DNA from: Marinigracilibium pacificum
GTDB lineage: Bacteria; Bacteroidota; Bacteroidia; Cytophagales; Cyclobacteriaceae
Assembly: GCF_012926615.1 (NCBI RefSeq)
Contig: NZ_JABBNU010000002.1
Span: forward strand, 248,001-312,000
DNA: 64,000 nucleotides
Reading direction: 5' to 3'
This document shows, piece after piece, positions 34,971 to 42,175 of this stretch; position 1 is the first letter of the stretch, and every line of letters starts with the position of its first letter. Under the pieces are notes generated by a model that saw nothing but the letters and a program-made list of their open reading frames with translations, had not been told where the DNA came from and ran no database searches. The position numbers and the translations under genes are program-made.

Positions 34971-35767
34971 TTAAAGAGTTAGAGAATTTTTCTGCAGCAC
35001 AAACATTGTTGCTAATAAAGGGAAATAAGGCTTGGGATAAGGAGCTAATTAAAATAATAATTTTAGAGTTATTACTAAAAAGGAAACTCGAAATTAAGGA
35101 TGTTGACTATCAACCACATCCTAGAAGCAAGTCGAGAGTTTTAACAATGGTAATGCCAGGAAGGAATTTTGTTTCTCAAGATTTATGTGAGAAATACGAA
35201 TATCCATTTTTAAAGCCTTTCATTAAGGAACCGGATTCTCAAATAATGTTTAGGCAGTATTTAAAGATACTTTCTAGTAATCTAAAAGTAGGTTCATCAC
35301 TTAAATGGCACCTCTTGGCAATGGAGAATCCATTAGTTAATTATATTAAATCCGATTGGTTTTATGCTTTTTTAAAAGTAATAAAATTTAATAACAAGGG
35401 TTTAAATCTTAGTTTCAGGGCTCAGGAATATTTTGATAAGTTAAATAATGAGTTGCCTAAATTAGTTGCATCAAATCCTGAAGAAGCAAAAGAAATAATC
35501 AAGCAGTTAAAAAGTAAGATCTTTTTGTTGCCATCTGTAGATTTTAAGATTATACGAGAACTTCATACTGCATTATATCCAATTGACTTAGATAATTACT
35601 GGGGAAATTCCTATGCCTTTTATGATTTTGATTTGATTTCTGATGATTTTGATTCCAATTATAAAGATGGAGGCACATCATTTTGGGGAGGAGACTCAGA
35701 TAGTAGTGGAGATGGTTGTTCAGGATGTAGTGGCTGCAGTGGTTGTTCGGGCTGTGGAGGGGAATAA
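34967..35767 (+). CDS. protein with C-terminal Cys-Ser-Gly repeat tail (TIGR04222-like architecture)
   Basis: A 266-residue protein. Residues 1-215 are helical with no recognised catalytic motif; 216-245 are acidic and aromatic (YDFDLISDDFDSNYKDGG); the end is a (Cys-Ser-Gly)4-Cys-Gly-Gly-Glu tail with cysteines at 251, 254, 257, 260 and 263. The Ser and Gly codons of the repeat vary (tca, agt, tcg; gga, ggc, ggt), so the repeat is kept by protein-level selection and is not a recent triplet expansion. This recalls TIGR04222-type proteins, whose low-complexity Cys/Gly tails resemble bacteriocin precursors. There is no strong membrane helix. It overlaps the GRDP-like gene and is followed 36 bp later by a lipoprotein gene. 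Confidence 0.65.
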   Translation: MIKELENFSAAQTLLLIKGNKAWDKELIKIIILELLLKRKLEIKDVDYQPHPRSKSRVLTMVMPGRNFVSQDLCEKYEYPFLKPFIKEPDSQIMFRQYLKILSSNLKVGSSLKWHLLAMENPLVNYIKSDWFYAFLKVIKFNNKGLNLSFRAQEYFDKLNNELPKLVASNPEEAKEIIKQLKSKIFLLPSVDFKIIRELHTALYPIDLDNYWGNSYAFYDFDLISDDFDSNYKDGGTSFWGGDSDSSGDGCSGCSGCSGCSGCGGE

Positions 35768-35803
35768 CCCGCTTTACATTAAAAACTTTTAAAAAAATAT
35801 ATT

Positions 35804-36568
35804 ATGAAGAAACTGCCTCTAAATACCAATATTCTACAGTTTTTGATTTGCATAACAATAATGTCTTGTAATCAAAAAGATAAGAATGACCAGGTGAATC
35901 TTATTTCTAATCAAAATATAAGGAGCCAATTAGAAAGATATATGACTGGGAAAAAAGACCATTATGTTTCTAATGAGGATGTTTTTCTAAAATATTTAAT
36001 AAATAACGATACTATTGAGCTGGTTGATAAATTAAATGAAGAAATCAATCGGAGAGGTAGTAGCATAAAAAGAACAGATGAGTTAGAAGGAATTTTGGCT
36101 GAAGGGGAAGTGAAAAATGCAAACTCTAAAATTAATAATATTTATAAACTATCAGTTAGTTATAGCATAGGTTGGTCAGTATTGCAAGTTGTTGTAAAAG
36201 AGAATATCGTGGATAGCTCTTATAATTTGAATGCATGTCATTTTAGATTTGATAATCCGGAAGATTATGTGCTGGATCTTGATACAGTTTTTTTTAGGAA
36301 AGAAAAAAAGATCACAAAAGAGGAATGGCAAAAATTTAATGATTTGTTAAATTATTCAAACTTTTGGGACATAGCATTATTTAAAGAAAGAAGGTTTTTA
36401 GATGGGGTAACTGTTACACTTGAAGGTAAAATAAGAACTAAATTCGGAAGAGAATTATATCAAAATTTAGAAATTAGAAGTCCTGATAAAGGCGCATTTT
36501 CAGATGCCTGTGAATACTTGATTTTACTGACGGGAGAGGATGATGATTATTTGCGAATTGTAGATTGA
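35804..36568 (+). CDS. lipoprotein of unknown function
   Basis: A 254-residue protein with a lipoprotein-type signal (ICITIMSC, Cys22). The mature region is charged and mixed alpha/beta (LIYDKL-like helices then GWSVLQVVVKEN, NACHFRFDNPEDYVLDLDTVFF, FWDIALFKERRFLDGVTVTLEGK). No family is recognised. It follows the Cys-tail protein after 36 bp and is probably in the same operon, which would put its function in the envelope with that pair. It ends 28 bp before the first 60-bp palindrome. Confidence 0.65.
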   Translation: MKKLPLNTNILQFLICITIMSCNQKDKNDQVNLISNQNIRSQLERYMTGKKDHYVSNEDVFLKYLINNDTIELVDKLNEEINRRGSSIKRTDELEGILAEGEVKNANSKINNIYKLSVSYSIGWSVLQVVVKENIVDSSYNLNACHFRFDNPEDYVLDLDTVFFRKEKKITKEEWQKFNDLLNYSNFWDIALFKERRFLDGVTVTLEGKIRTKFGRELYQNLEIRSPDKGAFSDACEYLILLTGEDDDYLRIVD

Positions 36569-36596
36569 ATTTGTAAAATGACATTCCTTATATAGA

Positions 36597-36656
36597 GTTT
36601 TAAATTTTTGTGGTAGGGGCGTAGCATGCTACGCCCCTACCACAAAAATTTAAAAC
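36597..36656. repeat. 60-bp perfect palindrome, RAYT-associated, copy 1
   Basis: Both halves (36597-36626 and 36627-36656) are exactly complementary with no loop. The central 28 bp are built from two copies of GTAGGGGCGTAGCA (second one inverted) and are identical to the core of copy 2. The outer 16 bp of each arm differ from copy 2 but are still perfectly self-complementary. It lies 15 bp beyond the stop of the RAYT gene and could also terminate transcription from either side. Confidence 0.9.
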
Positions 36657-36671
36657 CATGCTTCGATGCGC

Positions 36672-37196
36672 CTAAGATATTATATTGACATCCCATCTCT
36701 TTGGATTTTCTTCTATGTATCTATTATAAAAAGGAATTTCAGTCTGTTTAATTATTTTATCATGAAATGATCTTTGCCAGCTAAAGTCAGGGTTTATTAA
36801 CCGAGCATCTTTTGTGACAGCGGATTTGAATGATCGAATTATTGTTGATAATGATAATGGCTTTGGAGAAATTGAAGACATATATTCATTTTTAGAGCAA
36901 TCAAAATTTCTATTTTGTAAGGCATTATTGCATAGCTGTCTATTTTTATTAATATGAATTACTCCATGAAAATGATCTGGCATCAAAATATATTTGCCCA
37001 ATTTCACATTTTGAAAATGATCAGGTATTTCCTCCCAATACTTCATTGTTAATTCACCAATATTTGAAGGGTTCATTTTTTTATTTGAAACTTGCCCAAA
37101 GTATTGTTCTCGATCTTTTGTAATAATTGTGATAAAATAATATCCAATGGATCGATAATCCCATTCTGAATTTCTAAGTGAGTTTTTTCTTCCCAT
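36672..37196 (-). CDS. REP-associated tyrosine transposase (RAYT, Y1/IS200-like)
   Basis: A 174-residue HUH single-strand endonuclease. The HUH motif is His75-Phe-His77 in LMPDHFHGVI, and the nucleophile is probably Tyr160 in NRYIEENPKRW, the YIxxNP pattern of RAYTs. GYYFITIITKDREQYFG is the family's N-terminal strand. SFKSAVTKDA and WQRSFHDKII complete the fold. RAYTs cut and join single-stranded palindromic repeats (REP/BIME) and are usually single-copy domesticated relatives of IS200. This gene is bracketed by two large palindromes, as expected. A short palindrome TTCCTGA-TT-TCAGGAA (37238-37253) sits upstream of its start. Confidence 0.88.
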   Translation of the reverse strand: MGRKNSLRNSEWDYRSIGYYFITIITKDREQYFGQVSNKKMNPSNIGELTMKYWEEIPDHFQNVKLGKYILMPDHFHGVIHINKNRQLCNNALQNRNFDCSKNEYMSSISPKPLSLSTIIRSFKSAVTKDARLINPDFSWQRSFHDKIIKQTEIPFYNRYIEENPKRWDVNIIS

Positions 37197-37286
37197 TTTG
37201 ATTGGATGACTGATTTAATTAAGGAAGATAAAATTGGTTCCTGATTTCAGGAAGGAATAACCGTTTAATTGGAAATATTTATTTAT

Positions 37287-37346
37287 AATTTTAAAATGGA
37301 TTGTAGGGGCGTAGCATGCTACGCCCCTACAATCCATTTTAAAATT
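37287..37346. repeat. 60-bp perfect palindrome, RAYT-associated, copy 2
   Basis: Halves 37287-37316 and 37317-37346 are exactly complementary with no loop. The central 28 bp equal those of copy 1; the outer 16 bp differ (here ending in AATCCATTTTAAAATT on the right arm). It lies 90 bp upstream of the RAYT start. Confidence 0.9.
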
Positions 37347-37388
37347 CAAACAATTACAACAATCCATTTTATTAAAACTCAAACAATT
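37330..37388 (+). repeat. imperfect direct repeat next to palindrome copy 2
   Basis: Two copies of a CAATCCATTTTA...TCAAACAATT unit, at 37330-37355 and 37360-37388, differ by a 3-base insertion and a substitution. The first unit includes the outer arm of palindrome copy 2. Confidence 0.7.
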
Positions 37389-37467
37389 CCAGGATTACCA
37401 TGGATTACCGCTGCTGACTACATATTAAAAGATCAATTAAAGGATAGATAATCAAGAAATATAAGCA

Positions 37468-37489
37468 GGCGGTAAATTTCTTTACCGCC
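37468..37489. terminator. possible terminator of the TonB-dependent receptor gene
   Basis: Perfect 9-bp stem GGCGGTAAA (37468-37476) with 37481-37489 and a four-base loop, about 42 bases past the receptor stop. The T-run on the minus strand is poor (TGCTTATATTT), so it may instead be a stability hairpin. Confidence 0.45.
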
Positions 37490-37530
37490 CTTTCAATCTG
37501 TAGGTGTCACACCCTGATCAAACCCGATCT

Positions 37531-39927
37531 TTAGAATCTTATTCTGTATAATACATCAGGGAAAAATCCGTTTTGGGTGACTGTGTTTATTTCTCCGGTG
37601 ACCTCATTGTACCGTTTTACAAATTCATTTTCACGGTTAAGTACATTTTGTAAATCCACATAAAACTGGTGACTCATATTTTTATTTTTACTGTTTATTC
37701 GTACTCCAAACTTAACATCCCAGCGCACATATGGGTCATAATGCATTGAGTATGCCTGGTTCTCATAATATATTTCTCTGCCTCCATTATCAATAGTTGA
37801 CTCCAGATCGATCGGAGTATATGGCTTACCTCCGGCATAGGTGAGTTTGGTGTCAAATGTCCATGCATTTTTTCCGCCTGAACCAAAAGCCCATTCCTTT
37901 CCAAAGAGTAAATTATAAGCCAGGTTTGTGTTATAAGCTGTATTTCTGGTGATACCATCACTTCCCTGATAATTTGATTCGAATATTGAAGTCGTCATCA
38001 TTAGATAATATTCTTTGCTGAAGAATTTTTCAAGTGTTAGCTCAACACCATAATTATTTCCTGTGCCCTCATTTACCAATGAACCTCTTTCACTGAATAC
38101 AAAGTCCGCTCCCTCATTAATCACCGAATAGCTCGAAGGTGCCTGCTCAACCGGAATGTCAAATAATCGTTGGTAGTAGGTCTCGGATTTCACCCTCCAG
38201 TCTGTCCCTAAATATCGGTTGTAGCCCAATACAAAATGGTGGCTCTTCATGAAATCCAGGTTTTCATTGGTTCGCTCAAACACACCATCGGAAATTTCTT
38301 CATTGTAAAATAATATCGGACTAGGAACCACTTGTGAATGAAGTCCATAAGATAGCGACCAGGTATTTTTTTGTTGTGTATAACTAATTGCCGCCCTTGG
38401 TTCAATTGCCAATTTATTAGACAGTCCAAGAAACTGGCTGTGTATTCCGTAGGTAATACTAAGGTTGTCGGTAATATTATTTTCAACCTGTGCAAAAAGC
38501 TGAGTCAGGTTATAGTTTTCATCAACATCACGGATTGACATAAGTTTATCGGGAATGCCATCACCATTCAAATCCAGGTCAGGACGATCATCAGCGTCAT
38601 TTACGATAGATTTTACAGAGTAATATTCATTGATCAGTCCTGCCCTAAGCTTCCATTTAGCATTGAATTTTTTGTTAAGTGTGGAGGTAATAGTAAATCG
38701 ACCTTCCTGATCGTCAACTTCTGTTGCCCGGTATTTATTTTGAATATTGTTGTTTTCATCTCTGACAAAATTATCCTGAGTGTATTGGGTACTCATAATA
38801 GATTGTCCAATTGAAGTTTTGATATATGTTGATTTATTGATGTTCAGGGAATGACTTATTCCAATTAGTCCAATTTTATTCTCTACATATGCATCTTCAT
38901 TTGGGTTAGCAAAGAGGTCATTTTCATCGATTTCGTCACCAAGGAAGTCAATACTTGATGTTCCTCCCATTCCAAATAGTTCAAGCCTGCCAAGTTTGCC
39001 ATTTCCGAAGTTTACTTTGAAATTCAAATCTTGATAATATGGGGTTGCCGATGTACCTGTTGCAGCAAGGCTGGCAATGCCATAACGATATGAGGCCACA
39101 AATGACCCTCCTTTAGATTTACGAAATGGACCCTCAGCCATAAATTCAAGACCACTGAAAGCACTTAGCTGACCGGTAAATTCAAATTTATCCTGGTTGC
39201 CATTTCTGTAGTTGATATCAAATACTGCAGCATTAGCATTGCCATATTCGGCAGGGAAGGCCCCTGAAAGAAAATCTGAAGTCCTCAGTAAGTTAGTGTT
39301 CAGTGCACTCACCGGTCCGCCGGTTGTACCAAAAGTGGAAAAGTGATTTGTTGTGGCTACCGGAATGCCTTCAACTCGCCAAAGCAGACCGGTTGGTGAA
39401 TTTCCTCTGACTACAATATCATTTCTGGAGTCATTTGGAGCACTAACACCAGCAAATGAAGTAGCTAACCGGGCAACATCATTTCGTCCGCCAGAAAAGC
39501 GGGTGACTTCTTCCGGAGTAAATGGTGTAGCACTGTTTTTTGCCAGTTCATTCAATGGCAAGTCAGAGGATCCTTCCGAAGTAACCACCACTTCCCTGAG
39601 TGCTTCAACAGATTCTTCAAGCTCCAGTTGAAGGATGACTTCTTTTCCACTGGTAACCAATACATTTGGAATTGTCATCGGTTTGTATCCGATAAAACTA
39701 ATGACAAGTGTCTTTCTTCCTGTGGAAACCTTTTCGATCCGAAATTGACCGTCAATATCAGTGACTGCTCCCTTAATCGGGTCGCTGTTTTGAATGATGA
39801 CTGATGCTCCTATGAGTGGTGCTTTTGAATCAACATCCTGGATGCTGCCTTTTATAGTTTGAGTCTGAGCAAGTACTATTCCTGAAGAAATGGAAATTAG
39901 AAATAATAGTGTAATTAAAGTTTTCAT
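37531..39927 (-). CDS. TonB-dependent outer-membrane receptor with carboxypeptidase-regulatory-like domain
   Basis: From ATG 39927 the protein has 798 residues; an upstream Met at 39969 lies before the signal peptide and is unlikely. Signal peptide 1-20 (SSGIVLAQ). Residues 22-105 form the CarboxypepD_reg-like domain (GSIQDVDSKAPLIGASVIIQN, DIDGQFRIEKV). Next is the plug (SEGSSDLPLN, RNDIVVRGNSPTGLLWRVEG) and a 22-strand-type barrel ending ...DVLYRIRF with a terminal aromatic. It should import an unknown bulky ligand across the outer membrane. Divergent from a LytS/LytTR pair that is its likely regulator. Confidence 0.88.
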   Translation of the reverse strand: MKTLITLLFLISISSGIVLAQTQTIKGSIQDVDSKAPLIGASVIIQNSDPIKGAVTDIDGQFRIEKVSTGRKTLVISFIGYKPMTIPNVLVTSGKEVILQLELEESVEALREVVVTSEGSSDLPLNELAKNSATPFTPEEVTRFSGGRNDVARLATSFAGVSAPNDSRNDIVVRGNSPTGLLWRVEGIPVATTNHFSTFGTTGGPVSALNTNLLRTSDFLSGAFPAEYGNANAAVFDINYRNGNQDKFEFTGQLSAFSGLEFMAEGPFRKSKGGSFVASYRYGIASLAATGTSATPYYQDLNFKVNFGNGKLGRLELFGMGGTSSIDFLGDEIDENDLFANPNEDAYVENKIGLIGISHSLNINKSTYIKTSIGQSIMSTQYTQDNFVRDENNNIQNKYRATEVDDQEGRFTITSTLNKKFNAKWKLRAGLINEYYSVKSIVNDADDRPDLDLNGDGIPDKLMSIRDVDENYNLTQLFAQVENNITDNLSITYGIHSQFLGLSNKLAIEPRAAISYTQQKNTWSLSYGLHSQVVPSPILFYNEEISDGVFERTNENLDFMKSHHFVLGYNRYLGTDWRVKSETYYQRLFDIPVEQAPSSYSVINEGADFVFSERGSLVNEGTGNNYGVELTLEKFFSKEYYLMMTTSIFESNYQGSDGITRNTAYNTNLAYNLLFGKEWAFGSGGKNAWTFDTKLTYAGGKPYTPIDLESTIDNGGREIYYENQAYSMHYDPYVRWDVKFGVRINSKNKNMSHQFYVDLQNVLNRENEFVKRYNEVTGEINTVTQNGFFPDVLYRIRF

Positions 39928-40180
39928 TATGTGCGGGTTTTGATTTTTTGGCAATGTATTCAACCGCATTTTTGATAGAAATGTAAAATAATTTGAAGCC
40001 CGAAATACCTAAGGTGAAGTCCATAATAATATATCCGGATCGATAATTACTATTAAACAGAAAAGATGACTGTTTCGATAACTGAAATTCCGGTTTCAGG
40101 TACTAATCTTCATGCTTCAATATATTATCTATTCACTTTTATGGTATATTAATGTTAATTTGGTGAAAAATCGGAGCGCG

Positions 40181-41227
40181 ATGAGAATACTCGGGATTGA
40201 GTTTAAGGAGGTGCATTTCAGATGGGTAGGCATAGCCATAGTTTCTATAATTATGAGTTTTGTTCATCCTTTATCTGATGGGGAGACCTACATTCCGAAA
40301 CTGATAAAAGCCTTTTTCTTTACATCCATATATTGGAATGGAGCCTTCCTTTTATTTATACTTTTCAGAAAGAAATTTCCTTTGATTAAGCAGACTCCGA
40401 AACGTCTGACTTTGACTTTTATCACTTTGATATTATTTCTATTAATATCAGACCCGCTATTATGCTCTGTTTTTCATGAGCGTACACTGGCAGAGTCGCT
40501 TCAGCCTGATGTTTTACTTCATAATGTATCAGTTAATTTTATTGCGGCATTGGTTGTAGGATCATTTTATGAAAATGCCTATTTCTTTGACCAGTGGAAA
40601 AATACTATCCGGATAAATGAGTCTTTAAAGAACCAACAGATCCGGACGCAGTTTGAAGTGCTTCAAAATCAGATGAGTCCACATTTTTTGTTTAATAGTC
40701 TGAACACTTTATCTGTTTTGATAACCGAAGATCAGCAGATAGCGGTAGATTTCACAGACAGCTTATCGGAAGTTTACCGGTATATCCTTCAGAATAAAGA
40801 AAAAGATGTAGTTACTCTGGAGCAGGAATTAGACTTTGTGAAGTCTTATGTTTTCCTGTTGCAAAAGCGATATCCTGAGAATTTAAAAGTAAATATCAAT
40901 GTGGAAGAAAGTACTTTAAAAATGCATATTCCACCTTTGACTCTTCAGATTCTGGTTGAAAATTCGATAAAACACAATATCGTTTCAAGGTCAAATCCAT
41001 TGACTGTTGATGTATTTACAGAAAATGGTAAAATGGTAATAGTAAAAAATAATTTGCAACCAAAAAGGTCACTTGAGCGATCAACCAAAACCGGGCTAGA
41101 CAATATCGTGAAGAGATATAACTTCCTTAGCAAGCAAAATATCGATATCATCACTACTGATGAAAACTTCTTGGTTGCTGTGCCATTACTCTCAATTAAA
41201 ACTGAAAAAGATCATAACCTGGCCTGA
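40181..41227 (+). CDS. LytS-type sensor histidine kinase
   Basis: From ATG 40181, 348 residues (an ATG at 40112 would add 23). Four membrane helices occupy about 13-155. The kinase follows: phospho-acceptor box QNQMSPHFLFNSLNTLSVLI (His in SPHFLFN), then PPLTLQILVENSIKHN (N-box) and KTGLDNIVKRYNFL (G-box), the HisKA_7/LytS arrangement. It phosphorylates the response regulator encoded 6 bp downstream. The signal is unknown; the lack of a periplasmic domain suggests an intramembrane stimulus. Divergent from the TonB-dependent receptor gene. Confidence 0.9.
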   Translation: MRILGIEFKEVHFRWVGIAIVSIIMSFVHPLSDGETYIPKLIKAFFFTSIYWNGAFLLFILFRKKFPLIKQTPKRLTLTFITLILFLLISDPLLCSVFHERTLAESLQPDVLLHNVSVNFIAALVVGSFYENAYFFDQWKNTIRINESLKNQQIRTQFEVLQNQMSPHFLFNSLNTLSVLITEDQQIAVDFTDSLSEVYRYILQNKEKDVVTLEQELDFVKSYVFLLQKRYPENLKVNINVEESTLKMHIPPLTLQILVENSIKHNIVSRSNPLTVDVFTENGKMVIVKNNLQPKRSLERSTKTGLDNIVKRYNFLSKQNIDIITTDENFLVAVPLLSIKTEKDHNLA

Positions 41228-41233
41228 TAATTT

Positions 41234-42007
41234 ATGAAAGTACTGATCATAGAAGATGAAGCTCCGGCTTTCAGAAGACTCCAGAAAATCCTTGATGAAA
41301 TTGACAGAGATATTGAGATCATCGATGTAGTTGATAGTGTTGAAGATAGCGTAAAGTGGTTGGGGAATCATGAATCACCCGACTTGATTTTTATGGATAT
41401 TCAATTATCAGATGGTGTTAGTTTTGATATTTTTGATCAGATCGATATTCGTAATCCCGTAATATTTACAACAGCCTTTGATGAATATATGCTGCATGCT
41501 TTTAAAGTAAACAGCATAGATTACTTATTGAAACCAATCAAAAAAGAGGAACTGGAAAAAAGTCTCGTGAAATATGATCAGATGAAGCAAATATTTAGTG
41601 GTAATAATGGGAAAGAGCCATCACTAAACGAACTGATCAAAAGTATTAAGTTGGATGATCATAAATATAAAACCCGATTTTTGATCAAAAAGGGCGAAAA
41701 GCTTATTTCGATACCAACCGATGATATTGCATTATTTTATACGCGTAATGGAGTTGTTCATTTGCTTTCAAATTCAGGCAATGATTACCTGATGGATCAT
41801 AATCTGGAGGAGATATGTGATCAGCTGGATCCTGAGAAATATTTCAGAGCAAACCGGCAGTATGTAATCAGTTTTGTTGCTATTCGTGAGGTGCATAAAT
41901 GGACAAAAGGTAAGCTATTGATCGAGCCAATTATTGAACTTGATGAACAGATTATTGTGAGCGCTGAAAAGGCGGGAAAATTTAAGGAATGGTTAGGGGA
42001 GGGGTGA
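41234..42007 (+). CDS. LytTR-family response regulator
   Basis: A 257-residue regulator: receiver domain 1-125 with the phospho-Asp in LIFMDIQLSDG, the conserved Lys in YLLKPIKKEE and the acidic pocket EDEAPA; LytTR DNA-binding domain about 150-254 (FLIKKGEKLISIPTDDIALFY, DPEKYFRANRQYVISFVAI). LytTR proteins bind tandem direct repeats upstream of target promoters. Its most likely targets are its own operon and the divergent receptor. Confidence 0.92.
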   Translation: MKVLIIEDEAPAFRRLQKILDEIDRDIEIIDVVDSVEDSVKWLGNHESPDLIFMDIQLSDGVSFDIFDQIDIRNPVIFTTAFDEYMLHAFKVNSIDYLLKPIKKEELEKSLVKYDQMKQIFSGNNGKEPSLNELIKSIKLDDHKYKTRFLIKKGEKLISIPTDDIALFYTRNGVVHLLSNSGNDYLMDHNLEEICDQLDPEKYFRANRQYVISFVAIREVHKWTKGKLLIEPIIELDEQIIVSAEKAGKFKEWLGEG

Positions 42008-42175
42008 GAATGTGGGAGATCAGTGGTGACAGCTCAATCGATATATCATGAAATATTATTATATACATTTAAAGTAATGTAATTATTACGAAAATGATAA
42101 ATAGACTCTAACCTGAATTACCAAGAAGATAAATGAGTTTTAATAATATAAACATTAAGGTTTTAGTTATATTAT

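Larger units (their letters stand above)
37197..37530. other. 334-bp non-coding repeat region upstream of RAYT
   Basis: Contains the second 60-bp palindrome (37287-37346), a pair of imperfect direct repeats (37330-37355 and 37360-37388), a further repeat of GGATTACC (around 37392-37408), and a hairpin at 37468-37489. A 60-residue plus-strand frame across this region derives from the repeats and is not accepted as a gene. Confidence 0.7.

Noticed and set aside
34967-35767. Cys-Ser-Gly tail as a confirmed RiPP precursor
   Set aside because: No YcaO, radical SAM or other maturation enzyme is adjacent, and the leader is far longer than a typical precursor. Kept only as a possibility.
36597-37346. 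CRISPR-like repeats
   Set aside because: Only two copies, separated by a gene; they are perfect palindromes with a RAYT between them, not a regular repeat-spacer array.
37269-37451. 60-residue plus-strand frame across palindrome copy 2
   Set aside because: It is composed of the palindrome and the direct repeats, and the product has no plausible composition or motif.
40082-40099. CTGAAA-N6-TTTCAG as a LytTR operator
   Set aside because: LytTR sites are direct repeats of about 10 bp; this is a short inverted repeat and may be chance.
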